From: Lunularia cruciata
Lineage: Eukaryota > Streptophyta > Marchantiopsida > Lunulariales > Lunulariaceae
Direction: 5' to 3'
NCBI GenBank assembly: GCA_948567375.1
Contig: OX419755.1
Span: 2,671,001 to 2,735,000 of the forward strand
DNA length: 64,000 bases
The notes below the pieces were generated by a model. The model did not search any database. It had not been told where the DNA came from and saw only the letters and a program-made list of their open reading frames with translations. Of this stretch, positions 32,586-46,800 are shown piece by piece. How positions within the stretch are numbered: position 1 is the stretch's first letter; each line of letters begins with the position of its first letter. Made by a program: the position numbers and the translations under genes.

Positions 32586-35500
32586 CCCCTTTTCTTTCTA
32601 TATGGAAAATAGTATGTAAAGGTTAGTGAGGATTATTATCTGTTCTCGCGAAAGCATTCAAGTTAGGATTTGCCAGGCCAATTCTTTGACAAGTCAGATA
32701 CGTATGCACTTTCACTTCTGACCAAACATGGGATATTTACACTAATCATTGATTCAGATAAAGCAATATTTGTTTATTTTTATCTTTTTAATGTGTTGTT
32801 TAGTAGCAAAAATCATCCGCAAGAATTACCTAAGAGGGCTACTAAATTAACCTTGTGTTTCCCAAAAATCTCCTCAAAAATTATGATATCGTTTGTCTTA
32901 TATTTTATTTATTTCACCTTGATTCTAATATTGCTCAGTTTTTTATTTTTTAGTTCACTTTCATGTAACTAGATGGACATAATAATATTTTTTTCTCTAA
33001 TGGACTGAAATAAGGAGATTTTTTCTTTCTTAAAAGCATTGAAGATTGAATAAGCTCAAAGAAGTACACATAGCACTAACAATGCAATTAACATGATTGT
33101 TGAGGTATTCAGTGCTGTTACAATATAAATTACATAAAAAACCGACATACTTTGAATTCATTTGAAATACATACTTTGATTGAATTGGTAAAAAAACCAA
33201 TTCAATCAAAGTATGTATTTCAAATGAATTCAGACCTTTATATCAAAGTTGAAACTGGTGAAAGCTTTCACTAGATTGTAAAATAAGGAGTAAGACTTGG
33301 TACCCCAACGAGCATTATTTGCATGCATTTATTTTCACATGTATTAAATTAATATAATTAAAATTATAAAAATTAATCCTTTCATATTGTTGTTCGTAGC
33401 CTACCTTCATGACTATTATCATTATCATTTTATTATTCATTTATTGCAAAATAGTTCCATTTCATAATGATTTGTCAATTATAAGATCATTCATAGTATC
33501 ATTATTATTATTATCACCAATGTTGATCTCATTTTGTTCTTCATTTCTTGAAAAATTATTACCATTTCTAATGATTTAAAATAAAAAAGATAGTTCTTAC
33601 CTTTATGTCTTTTATTGTCTTGATTGTTAATCTCATAAGGTTGTTGATTACTTGTATAATTGTACAATCTCTCTATTGTACTAAAAGGATTATTCTTGAT
33701 GACTTTATAAAGAAGAGCTTAAATCTTTGATTATTTTCTTTGCAATCTCAAAAAGTAGTATGCATGTTAGTTTTCAGTCTCCTTATCCAATACTCACTTA
33801 TATTAAATCTTTTACAAAAACTACCTCATCATATAGCATATTATGTAATTTTCTATCATCAAGGAAGTTTGTTTATATGTTTGATATAACTTCATCTTTT
33901 AAATTACAGCGGTATAAAACATAATTTACCTTTAATTTTATATTTTATATTTTATTTATAAAAAATATTTATATTTTAATTAACTTAATTACTATCAAAA
34001 ATTATGCGGAACCATAATTAAAGGAGTATTAATTTTTTCTACTATTTATCATTGTTAAGTTGAAATGCTATGGTGAAGATAAAAGATTATTTACATAAAA
34101 TATACTACAGAGAAAAATGATCAGAACTTATAAATGTAATATAGTATTTCTCTTCTGAATTTGGTGGTTTTGACAAAATCAAGCTTTTGGTTTAGTTTTA
34201 AATTTTCATTATAATATTTTATATATCACAGTTTCAGCATGTACCATATTTACATGGTCCTTATTTATGCAAAACCTTTGTTTATGAGGTTATTCATCTA
34301 AGTGTAATCTTTGGGTTACTTCCATTTAACTCTCTCATTCCCATGGGGTTTTCTTGTGTAGTTTAGATATAGTTTAGAAATCTACTAACATCAAGTTACA
34401 AATATTGTGTTTATGTTTACCCCTTTTTAGTTTATAGTTCCTCTTCTTTTCTTGTACTTTCTCGTCTTTTTCTCTTCTATCTAAAACTTTATATTTTAAA
34501 ACTTTACCACTAACATTAAGCCTTTGAATGCATATATTACTTTTCAAACTTCATTCTTTCTTTTCTCTTTTTCCCACTAAAATTATTTACATACTACACA
34601 TTATTTAATTTTTCATGGAGATATACCTTCAGAACTATTAAAGTAATAAATGAGCGCAACATGCAGGTGAACTTAAGTAATTCTTCATTTCTTTGAATTC
34701 TAATAATATTTGGATTACCTGATGAGTTATCAATGTCCAATCATATTTAACTCACAATAGGAGCTAATTAAGATATGTAATCTAATATCAGGTGAACGAC
34801 TGTATAAAGCAAGCTAAACCATTGATTGAAAGTCTGGTATTAGCTATTATTTTCATTTTTATTTAATTAAAATTTTGTAATTGAAAAATATTAAAATCAA
34901 AATTAAAAATATCAATTTAATTATTTTAATTTAATTTATTTTAAACATTTTAAATAATAAAATTATTAAAAATTATTTAAATTGAAATTTATTTGTAATA
35001 TATGATAGTATATTTATATAATTACAAAGTATCTGCATATTGAAGTATCAAACTTCAATTTAGCATAGAAGTCACTTCAAATATATGTTGAATGCATAAT
35101 AAGCAAAAATAAATCTTTGTGATCTTTATGATATATTCATGCATCTGTACACATTATCTAGATTGACATGGATGTACTATAATTCATATCCCATGACTGA
35201 ATTAATTAAAATTTCGATCATTTTATAATAAAATTTAATTATTAATGTTAGTTTAATATATATGATAGTAACTAATTACATATTTTGTATGATAAAAATA
35301 TAAATTTTTTCAGGAAAACTAACCTTGGGAAAAATATAGCTCAGAAGAAGTCTTAATAGGTCTTTTATTCTAATGACTTATCTTTGCTATAATATTTATG
35401 ACGTCAAGTTGCTGAAGCTAATTAAACTTATCATTAATAAAACACACTTATACGCATATAGGTAACATATACAAGTTCTATATGAATCTATTTTATTTCT

Positions 35501-37300
35501 GCTACTAAAGAAAAGAAGACCTTGTGCACTTGTTGAGTCATATGAGATTTGACTAAACAATCATTTGTCATGTCTTATTCCTTTGAAGGATATTTATTAG
35601 TTACCAATTTAATTCTTATTCAAAATATAGAAAGATTATAACAATGAATCAAAATGAGAGCAGCAGATTCCAACATGCTAACAAGTTATCATATTTAGAA
35701 AAATAAATTCTGCTTATGACATATCTAAATTAAATTTCTTGAAAATATGCTTCCTCGATTGATTCTTAGCTCTACATGATAAATTTCAATATATAATTAA
35801 ATTTATCTTACAAATATCCACCGACTGCTTAAGAATGGTACTCTTAAAAAGTTTATGTAATGTTTATGTAAGAGTACTGATCACTTTGTTCTTTGGAAAC
35901 AGAGTCTTAGACGAGTAGATGTGCCCCGTAATCCTCCGGTACCTACACATGCCTATACGATATTTCTTCAGTGTATGTGCTCTTTTAAGATTTGACAGTT
36001 GGATGGTTTGCTACAAATCACGATGATTACAAATCCTCTACAGTGAAACATAAGGATTTGATAGACTGGCAAACCAATAGAAAACCTTACAATTTGGTTC
36101 TTGCTTCTTTGCTTGGTCATTACCCTATGTCTATTGTGGGGGCTCTTACCTTCCACATTGTTATGGCGTTATTTAGTCCGATCTTGTAGGAAAGCTTCAA
36201 TCTGTCAACTGACGATAGTTCCGTCTGACTAGTTATAAATAGCTCGGTCGCCTATAGCGCGGGCCTTAAACCAATACAAGTTCAGAGGACGACTAATAAG
36301 AAAAGAGAATGAAGCATTTGAGTTCCATTGGTCTCAAGTGACGGCCGTTTCAGGGTTTAGGAAGTAAACGGCAAGTTCATGTAAGGGAACCATAATGACT
36401 CTTTAGTATATACTTACGTTACAATTTAGACTTACGAGAAAGAGTACATCAAATAAAATTTATCATGTTAAAAAATTTAACTAAAGTATCTAAGATATAC
36501 TTTGGTCCTTCATGAACATGAAATCAAAAAACATATGTAAAGAACATATATTGTGTAAACAATATTATCATATCTACTATAAACCCACTTAAGTCTCTAA
36601 AGAAGGAAGGCAAGTATGAAAGGAAAATGTAGAAAATTGAACTATGAAAGACTGAGTTCAATATTTTATAAAAGTTCATGTTCAAAAGTTAAAGAAAATT
36701 TAGAGACTTATATTTAAATAATTAAAATTTTCGTTCCGTAGTAGTACTAGTTTCTTCTATATTCTATACTTACTTAGTGTTTCTCAAAGTCAGTGATCGT
36801 ATCACATCTATACTTCGATTAGAGTTTCACCTTTTAGTAAACAAGATTCATTTTTTAAATATGGGGACGAAACTGAAATCAAGTCTGAAGGATATATCGG
36901 TGGAGGAAACAGATTTTTATTTTCTTCCACACGACGATAATCCACCTTTCTTTAAACGCATAAGGATAATTAATTTGCTTCTGAGAATTTCGTGGACTAT
37001 AATGGAGAACGTCTTGAAACAAAATGTAAACTTCTCTACTTTTACACAAAATGATGATAAACTTAACTCCTACAAGCACAACATACAATGTAGACCACAC
37101 AATGCAGGAAATAAAAGTTATATTTGTCCCATCCTACAAGTTTTTCTGGGTGCGTCCTTTGAATTCCGGAACAGATTTATTGAAACCCCTCATGTATGAA
37201 TAGCTGTTACGACTTGGACGTGTCTTCTTTCCTCTTCCTATACATGTGTTTCTTTCCCAAACAGCAGTCCAAGGTTCTCTTATTTAGAGAAACCTGCGAT
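32586..37300. other. Gene-poor, very AT-rich stretch
   Basis: Nothing here supports a gene. The longest open frames (32670-32972, 36777-37199) lack recognisable domains and codon structure. A promoter-like TATAAATA occurs at 36234-36241 within GC-richer sequence (36160-36300), without an open frame behind it. One striking hairpin lies at 33153-33232. Confidence 0.5.
33153..33232. repeat. Perfect 37 bp inverted repeat with 6 nt A loop
   Basis: The arms at 33153-33189 and 33196-33232 are exact complements; the loop is AAAAAA. It would form a long stem in RNA or DNA. The short AT-rich context fits a foldback MITE remnant or a small-RNA hairpin. Confidence 0.92.
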
Positions 37301-37389
37301 ACACACGTGGATAATAAGAAGGATGGGAAGATAAAACTCATCAAGGCGAACAAAGATAAAACCTCAGAGATCAAATGGAACTAAGCCCT
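37301..37389 (-). repeat. Diverged copy of the ~90 bp module (minus)
   Basis: AAGAAGGATGGGAAGAT, ACTCATCAAGGCGAAC and GGAACTAAGCCCT are seen. It is inverted relative to 31990-32057. Confidence 0.6.
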
Positions 37390-38009
37390 GAGAAGTCTTC
37401 TTATCTTAGTGTTATTCTACATACACAACGTGACACGCCGTTCGGAAACGAATCGAATCTCTGTTTGAAATCCCATATTCATATAATCAAATGATGCAGG
37501 TGTTAATTTAACTCTCTAAATAAAACTCAATATTATATAGTAATTTCATTTACCTAGGGATTTATAAAGGGAGATAGATACAAAGCACCAATTTCAAATT
37601 CCGCAAGGAGCTCTCTCACGTTCCACATGCAAGCAACACTGCAATCTCGGAATCAGATATGTGAATCTTTCCAAAGTTCCAAGCCCACGAAGTCAATGAG
37701 TGTTGTGGGTCATCGTCCTCCACAACTTTACGGAAATTTGCATGCGAAACGACATGCATTTGACATGGGAAACGACACCTTAGTGACCACTTGTGTATTT
37801 ATATGGGGTTTCAATTCAGTCTTTTGCGAAATGACCACAGTCAATGTGTCAATTCTAAGGAGTCAGTGGCAGAGCCACTGAATCCTTAAAATTATTTATA
37901 GAACTTACGGCAATCAGTCACATGGTTGTAAATAATCTTAATTTAGTAAGTGTATTTTCAAGAAAATTAATATAAATTTTTTTAAATATATTTTTAAAGA
38001 TCTATGATA
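37390..38009. other. Unannotated stretch
   Basis: A TATAAAG box (37563-37569) and an 84-codon open frame (37627-37881) without recognisable domain are present. There is not enough here to call a gene. Confidence 0.3.
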
Positions 38010-40104
38010 CACCATGTCTAATGTTTTATAGATGGTTGGCAGGGTGTGTCATATATTATTTACCTCGCAAAGTGGAAAGTTTTATGCATGAAAGATGCAC
38101 AAGTCCTATGATTGGACCACTTGGGATGTTTACGGGAGGAGAGTGACCACATTTATATCATGTACACTCGAGAGTATATATGTTTTGTCCATCCCTTTGT
38201 TTACTGTTATGGGAACATTGATCAACAAGTGAGAGTGGTTAGCATTTTATGTGGGTTGTATTTTGGTGGTAGTTGAGAATAGCTTTCCATGTCCACACCT
38301 ATTCCATAGGCTTTCTTCATGATGCTAAATAGGCCTTTTGCTTACCACTCTATCGATTCAAACATGATCCTTTGGATGAGTTAGCATAATTTTTATTCCT
38401 CTTACTTCGATAATGGTGTCTTGATTAAACTAGAGGAGGTTGCATTGCAAAAAAAGATGGTTACTAAATTTCTTAAATTCCGAGCAAGGGGTTGTATTAC
38501 CCTATATGAGGAGATTGTTTGAGTGCACATTCCATGAGACAAGTTCAACCAAAAAAACTTCAAATTCCATTTAATTACAATAATGTAGGATATTAGGTCA
38601 AGTTGGAGAGTATAGTAGAGTAGCATGAGACCTACATCCTTTGCATATTAGTCCCATTTAGCAAAACATCTCTTCCATACATTTATTGTATCCTTTCGCA
38701 AGAGGGTGGAGTAACATTAGAAGTCATGGACTATAAGCTAGAGGAGCCTTTATGTCTTGATAGATAACATTTGGTACATGAGTTGTGCACTATCTCACAT
38801 CTCTTGTCATGATGCTTGTCGAGGATGTCTTATGAGTATCTAAGAGATAACTTCCAAGTATATATTTCTTCTCAATGGTTTCATCGAGCTATTCCAATTG
38901 GCCATAGTAATACCAAGGAGAGAGAGAGAGTCATATGTTAGTTAATTAGGTCTTAGGTGCATGAAAAATTCTCATGATAGAGAAGGTTATAAAGAGCATT
39001 AGACCAATTGCTATCTGGGAGTCCTCTCACCTCATGTTAGTGGTACTTTTGTCCTTTAACATTTTTCTCACTTCCAATAACACCTTATTCCACATTGGTT
39101 TGGAGTTGCTACATTGGGAGGTGATATCTCTAGGCATCAAAGCACTCCTAGATATCCACTTGGAGTGGGTTGTTCTACATGTGGATGTTGTTGTTGCTTT
39201 TAATAGCATCTCATGTGCATTTATCTTTAGAGAGCTTAGGGAAGCTAGTGAATTCCTGGTAAGTCTTCTTCCTTTTATATTGCCCTCTTATGGCTCTCTT
39301 TCTTCCCTCTATTACCAATGTAGTTTCTCATAAGAGAGAGTTATTGTCTTGGAGTTGGTTTTTGGTAACTAATATGAAGATCCCTTAGGGGGACTTTTAT
39401 TTACCATGGCTCACTTTAGAGCTCTCTTATCTACTACTTTGGTCATGCCATGTAATGTATTTCTCTCCTTAGCAATGATACACATATCATGGGTCTTGTA
39501 GATCAGATTAGGCAGCCCTTTGACCACTTGACTACCGTGCTTTAACTTATAGGCTTGAGAGTCAAGGTATCAAAGTGTAGAGTATTGTCCCCTTAAGGCA
39601 CCCCTCCTCAACTCTAACTTCTAAAGGGATGTATCACATTTATGAATGACCTATGTATTCTTGGTGAGTGGCAATAGGATCCAAGGATTTTGTCACATGT
39701 TTCTTAGACATTGCTCCTGCAAAGGATATTCTTCATGTGGATGACCTTTGTTTATTAAGAGATCAAAAGGTGGCATTTGGTATAATCTCCTCTAGTATTG
39801 CACATTGATTGACTTAACAACTTCAGATGGTTTTCTTCTCCAACCTTCTTACATGTCTAAGAATGTTTGATAGGAGGATCATGGGAGTCTTTAGTGATAT
39901 CATTGGACCAAGGATATTTGAGTGTGTGACAAGGGGTTTGGCATATAAATATACATCTCTACCAATCTCATGCTGAGGTGTAGGCCTAGTATCTATGGCA
40001 CTTATAACATTTTTGGGTAGTTTGGCTCCCTTGGCACCTTTAATTTCTTCTCATTTTGTGGTTGTTGATAGGCTAGTCTTTGAGATCTATATATGTGGTA
40101 CTTG
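38010..40104 (+). pseudogene. Non-LTR retrotransposon (LINE) copy 2, first part with reverse transcriptase palm
   Basis: The stretch is collinear with copy 1 (14155-16540). The open frame 38974-39333 is the best preserved palm segment in the window: EVISLGIKALLDIHLEWVV, then HVDVVVAFNSIS (motif A with catalytic Asp), then IFRELREASEF. Motif C is at about 39465-39480 but frameshifted. Downstream IGVFSDIIGP-type sequence near 39880 and a FLGSLAPL-type stretch near 40010 match copy 1. The 0.5 kb insertion of copy 1 is absent. Broken by stops throughout. Confidence 0.75.
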
Positions 40105-43100
40105 AAAAATTTTAAAGTTAATTTTTGTTCATTTAAACATATTTTTAGTCTTGATATGAAGGAGAAACCTTAGCCTGCAAATATGACTTTATGAAAGAAT
40201 AAGCTGCAACTCCAGAGGAATAGGTTACCTATCCAAAGGAAGGGATTTCCTAAGAAAGGCATTTGGAAGCATGACCTTTGGGATGGAAGGACAAGATCAC
40301 CAATCAAATGGAAAAGGAAATAAAGCTAGCATGTACCAATAAAACATTGATGTCACATTGCATATGTTGGAGTTAACACATATTTGGAAGAGAAACGTCA
40401 AGGAAGTACATGGTACAAGGAAGGAACCAACCTTTAGAAATCTGAATAATTCTTGAGAAGAGTTAGCAATAGAAAATGGATTGTCTTCAATCAAGAAGGT
40501 GTGGGAATGGTAGACATGGACTAACCACAGCCCACATGTATGATGGAAGGACTGAGGTGTATATTTGAGGGCTTGCACTCTTTTAGGTCCACATTTGCTT
40601 TTGTACTTTTGAGGAGACCTCGCAAAAAAGTGTGCAATAGGGTTTTTGGGAGCAAAGAGAGTGTAAAGTTGAACTCCAAAGCAAGAGTGGACCCAAAGGC
40701 ATAGACTTCCTTGCTTACTTAGCACAATGGCTCAACCATAGACAGTTACATGTAGAATTCAAGGAGTAGATTGACCTTTAAACTTGAATCTTTGAAGGTT
40801 GACCTTGAGAAATGTGTGGCAAAAAGGCATTCTTGGAAAGTATAGGGTTGTTGTTCCTTTTGTGGAACTGGTCTTACTCATCTATCAAGATTGGGCAGGA
40901 AATCCAATAGGAGATATTTTGAGACCAATCTGGCCTAAGAAAAAAATACACATTTATGGATGCATTATCATTAGAGAGAAGTATTGGGTCAAGATGCAAA
41001 AGTAGAGAACAGATTACGGTGGATTCTCAATTCCTCAATGCCAAGAAACTGGTAGACTCAGCAGCCCATATGTTCAACATTCCAAATGGATTTTAAGAAT
41101 GGAAGGAGAGTTCATAGCTATTACAATCCAGCTCAAAGGGATATTGTTCTAAATCTCTTGAAAATATTCAAATCAAGTAGTACTATTTATGTAACTATCA
41201 ATCAAGTTTTGTTCTTCAAGCACATTTTTGCCAAGAAAGCAATGGACTAGGCAATGATATTTGATCAATGCACCTTGCAATTGTATTACTACTTTGGCAA
41301 GAAAAGCATCCATTACCTAATACATTTTATCACTCATTTTTACGTAGGTTGAGGTTTGTTGGACAAGAAGGAGCAAGGGGAGTTTCCTAGCCATAGATTG
41401 GATGATTAATACTTAGAGAGCCTTGAGGAAGGTACAAAAGGAAGAAGATGGACTTTCAATTGGTAGAATAGAAGAGAAAGGATGAGGAAAATGATAAGTT
41501 AAAGGAAGAAGAAGTGAGTCTAGCCAAAGGACATATTAGTTTAGGAAAAAATAAAGGTGACCAGATCTCCAAAGGAATTAACCCCTCAATCAAAAGAAGC
41601 AAGCAACAAAAGATGTAGATAGGCCTATGGAAGATGTTCAAGAAAGATAATCCACGGCTACATTAGGTGCTAAGTCTAGGAAGTCCAATTTGGTAGGGAA
41701 CCTCAATAGGTTGATACCACCAAGGATAGAAGATGTTGAAGTTGATCATCATTTAGAAGATTTGGGAATGGATAGTCTATTTCTAGAGGACTATCCAGCA
41801 ATGGAGGTGCAACCTAGTGCCAATGATTGAGAAGGAATGATTGAGGAAGCAGAGTATCTAAAGGTGAAGATATATTTTTAGAAAGGGCAAAGGGTTTTGA
41901 CTGAACCAAAAGGAGACACCAAACCACTGCTATAGGAGCAACCTTTAAGTGGTGACCAAACCATCTTAAAAGTGTTGACAATTGGAGAAATTCCTATTGT
42001 AGAGTTTTTGACAAGTATCTATGAGGAGTATAAGTAGCCCAAAGTGGGTAGCTTAAGCAACCTACCAAGGTGGATGCATAATACCTTGAAGAAATGGTAG
42101 AGTGAGATTCTGGTGCTTCCAAAGGAGTTCAAAGATGCAAGGAGAGAACAACATGAGGGAGAGGCTTTGATGAATTTGGTAAGAGAAGATCTACAATAGA
42201 GGAAGAGAATTGAACCTTGAAGGCCAAGGTTGCAGCACAAGAAGAGGAGATAACAAGTCTAAAGGAAGAATTGGAAATCCTTTTGAGATACTGAATAGAG
42301 TTAGGAGTAATAGCAAAAGTGACAAAGGCAAGACTTAAACAAGAGTTAGGCGAGAAGAATGCCAAGTATACAAAGCTGCTAGCGGCAAAAGAAAGAGAAT
42401 AATAGGTGTAGGTAGCATCATAAAAGGCAAAAGCGGTGGAGATAGAAGACTTGAAGGAAGAACTAAACAACAAAAGTCTTCAAATCTATGAGATGTCAAA
42501 CAAGGCAACCCAAATCAAGAAGGTTCATGTTGGTTTGGAAATAGATCCATTAATCTTGGAGGAAGGAATGGATGTGAATGCCGTACGACTTGGAAGCAAA
42601 GAGGCACTCATGTAATTAGGTCCAAAGGAGAGAGTAGAAGAACTATGTAGGAAATTGCAAGAAGTTATAGATGGATTTGTGGATATATTTGGTTGGATGA
42701 TGAGATTAAGTAAATTCAAAAACTTAGAAGTAAAGTTGAAAAGAGTAAAAGGAAGAAATGGGAGGAATTAGTAGTAAAATTTAGAGATAGAATGCAGTAG
42801 AAGACATCAAAAACTAAGGATAACTTAAACTATACTTTGAAGGTTGTAGGATAGAAGTTGAATAAAATGATAGAGGGTGTACCTAAGAAAGTTTAGGAGA
42901 TAGGGAAGTTAGCTTTAGGAAGAACTCCAATTCTCTTGGAGTCAATCAGTGCCCTTTATGATGGGATGTAAAGGTTGGTTCAGATTGGTATACCATTCTG
43001 ATGTGTTATTTTGGTTTAGCATTTACTTTTGGGAGGCTAAGTATTTAAAGGCATGCCTTTGATACGCCATTTTGTTCAATTCAATGGTTAATAAATGAAG

Positions 43101-43848
43101 GACCTTGAGCTGTTTGTCATTTTATCATCCTTGTGCACTCCATATTCCTTTTTTTGTGCTCTTTATCAAATATTTTCAGTAAGTGTTGTTTTCTTCTCCT
43201 TGTGTGTTTGATCCTTGGAGGCAAAGGTGTCCGTCTAGAAGCAATGCCTTGATAGCTCTTGTGAGTGAGTGGTTGTAGTGTTTAAAGTAGGCATGATATA
43301 GACTTAGAGGAGTAGGAGTTGCACATGCAAGTCCTAACTTTGGAGGGGGAAATTATTTCCTTTAAGGCTTTTGTGCCTTTGGAAAGATTTGCAAGCTTTT
43401 GGATAAGCAAAGTTAGCCTTTGGAGCAATGTTATGCTTTCGGACTTGAATTTGACCTTTTGATTAGAAAAAAATTCCTTTGGAGTTGAAGTTAGACCTTT
43501 GGAGGAAAATTTAAGGAAGTCTCTTGAAGAAGATAAGAGTTCAAATTGAAACATCACTTTCAAGAGTTGATTAGATTAATTATAAGTATGAGTAAGTTTA
43601 CCTTTGTAAATTTCTATGACGTGCCTTGGTGGGTCACATTACTCTCTTTTGGGAGTTCTTTTCTACCAAAGAACTGAAAGAAGTAACAATAATGGACTAT
43701 GAAATGACACTACCTTAGTATCTTGTCATTTCTAATTATATTTTCATGAAAACAAATCTTTTCACAAAATACTACAATTTTGTGAATAGTGTGTTATTAC
43801 AATGTGAACAAAGTAGATGAGAGATCATTTTTCTCCATGTGCTTTTAC
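40105..43848 (+). mobile_element. 3.7 kb insertion in LINE copy 2 with decayed coiled-coil coding sequence
   Basis: The LINE alignment stops at about 40105 and resumes at about 43848. Between them the plus strand has long semi-open frames: 40799-41005 (KYRVVVPFVELVLLIYQDW, then GNPIGDILRPIW) and a Lys/Glu-rich part 41400-42770 with KEEELEIL- and EIEDLKEELNN-like coiled-coil sequence. No reverse transcriptase, transposase or terminal repeat was found. The family is unknown to me; it looks like a decayed plant repeat gene rather than a host gene. Confidence 0.5.
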
Positions 43849-46800
43849 TATAGACAAGAGATGGCCTATCCCCATAGGTATGAGCTAGCTTTCATCCTCT
43901 ACCTCCTTGCTTTTTGATCAGGTTAATTATTTTTAGTCTCCTTTGATAGATCTACAATTTCAGCATGTGTTTCTACATTCTCTCTTAGTTGACTCTTCCA
44001 TTTCTCATGCTAGTTCACATCTTTTCTCTTGCTCTTGCAAGGGTAGAGACTCTTGGATCCTATCTCAACCTTGTATTAGGGCATTTGGACTCCACTAGCT
44101 ATTTTCTCTATGGAAATGAGGTTCCATGTAGGTTTTCTACCCATTTGCATCTTCATTCCTTGCTTGTGAGTGTGGTTCTAAACAAGATGCATAAAAGATC
44201 TACATGACAAGGTGTTCTTTTGGAGGAAAAATGATAGCTACCCATAATACTATCAGGTATATTGTTTGCCATGACACTAGAGAGTGGATATCTCACTTGG
44301 ATAGAGTGTTGGTATGATTTGCAAACAATATGAGTTAGATTAAACTTCTAATTGATCCCGGATAATGAGGTGATAGTAGTGGATGTTGTGGTTAAAAATC
44401 CCACATGTGATGCAATTTTAGATGAGTAATCAGAAGGATAGAGGAAAGCTAACCACAGTGCCATCAAGGATATAGTGTTTTCTATGGCACTAGAGAGTGA
44501 ATATCTCACTTAGAGTGAGTGTTGGTATGCTTTGCAAACAACATGAGTTAGGGAAAACTTGTTTTGATAGATAAAGGGCTTATATACCTTTTTTCCATCA
44601 ATCATATGTGTTTCTTATTATAATTTCTCCTTTTTTGGACTTTTGTTTTTTTCCATCAAAAGGGTTTTAGTTCACACTCTATATTAGTTATGCTAAATGT
44701 TTCATACTTTACCTACTTGGTATTTTCTTGTCTCCTCAATTTTGGGTGTTTCTTCCATAGACCACTCTACTATGCCTCCACTTTGCTCTTAGGCATGCGT
44801 AGCTAGAAGGACTACCATAGGCAAGGCTCCTCATCTACCTCCCCATACTTGTTAAGTGCATTTAGGAAGTAGACCCCAATGTCAACTTTTTCAACATACT
44901 ATTGTGGCCTAGGTTCTCAATGGTTTGACCACCATACTCTTGCTACATCATTTGCCCTACTCGGAGGAGGAACTTACCTTGGTTGATTTTCTTATGGAGG
45001 ACTCCATACTAGAGCATCCTCTCCCTACCACAATGCCTCTGCCTACCTCTATAGACCCATAGTCACTATAAGTTCAAACTACTCTCCCTAGCTTTATAGA
45101 ACTTCCACCACTATAATGTTAGATCCCTCTCCTAGTTCTTCATACTCTCTTCCACTACAAAGCCAAATCCCCCCCTCGGTGATCTTAGCTCATTCTCCCT
45201 CCTTCCCTCTCTCCCTCCCTCCACTAACAACCTACACAATCATGCTTGGATTGCCCATGGGTGAACATTGGTCTAACACAACACTAAGAGTGTGCCAAAT
45301 GCTTATGAATGAGGGTAGAGGTTTCCACTTCACTTCCTCCACCAGACCTCCTTCATACAAATTTCATTTCTCTTTGAGCTCCACCAAACTCTTATTTTTG
45401 GTTACACTCTCTAAATCCTATTTAGGCATTTTTAAAAAGTTTACCTAGACCTTGTATGTAAACCATGATCCCTATGCCACTACAACAACTTATGGGCTCC
45501 ATACTCTCCATCTTATTGCAAGCCATTTTAGCTAATGACCAAGGGACAGATGTATGTATATAGATCTTTTTAGCCCTCTTCTCATAATGGAATTTTCTCC
45601 TCTCAACATGGAGGTACTTCATACACTATGAGATTGCCTCTAGGATTCATAGGTTCTTGAGAGTAGATTGGTCAGCATTTTAGTATGAATATACTATATA
45701 GCCACAAGTAACAACTAGGAGGATGGCAAAGTCCACATAGTCCTATGCCCCTATTCAAAAGGATCATCATATTCATTTCTCCCAAATGTTAGGCCAAGTA
45801 GGGGACTACAAATGTGCAACACAAGTACTAGCTTCCTCTTGGCTAGCACACTTCTCTTCATATACTCTATCCGCATTATAGATGCTCCATCCATCCACCA
45901 AGGAAGAACTCCTTTCTTTCTTCCATGACTATCACCTAGATGAGGAGCTTTAGCTTATGGAGGCTATATTTGCTCATGCTTTAGTTCATTCTACACATTC
46001 CTTAATGGGTGTGCCATTGGATTTATGAGTCTAGACTTGTAAATGCAAGGTATGGAGTCCATAGGCAGTTCTCACTCCCACAGATTTTCCACCAAGGTTC
46101 TAGCTCCCAATAAGAGGCATGAGAGTATTGGGATCACTACTAAGGGTGGAGATTTATTGTAGCACATTCATCTCCAACATTTTGGTGCAAGCCACAACCC
46201 ATGTTCACTTACTACCTAGGTTGGAGAATGCACAAGTAGCCTACTCCGTCTTAAAACATAATGATCTCCCTTGATCCTCATACCTAGCTTGCACATATCT
46301 TATTTATAGAGGCACTTTTGCCACACTTACGTATTTTTGACATCACCATACAACACACTTTCTCTATTTTGTTAGGGCCGTGTATGCTCTGAGAACTCTC
46401 AGTGGAGTGGTGTATATTGTAAATAGCCCTACCTGTGGAGGATATGGTCTCATAATATAAGAGATCATCACACCAAGAGCCTTTATAGGTGCATGGGCCC
46501 TAGTGGCCATCTACTTAGCAAATAGGTTCTTACACCATGGTCATCCCTTTCTTTTGGTACTTATCAAGATAGTGGATTCAAGTACCCATGACTTGCAAAT
46601 ATATCTGCGGTTGGCTAGTGACTTTTTACTAGGTCTTGCATGCACAACACTCCTAGCATTTGCCAACTTTGTTTCACTAGACTCCATGAAGATTCAAGCA
46701 GACATCAATGAGTGTATGCACACCCACACTCTCACTAGCATTCTCACTAATGAGTTGTTATATGAAAGAACTAGAATTATTTCTTATGGTGGGAAAGGCT

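Noticed and set aside
36777-37199. 140-codon open frame in AT-rich DNA
   Set aside because: Composition and residues look random; no family recognised and no promoter or splice support.
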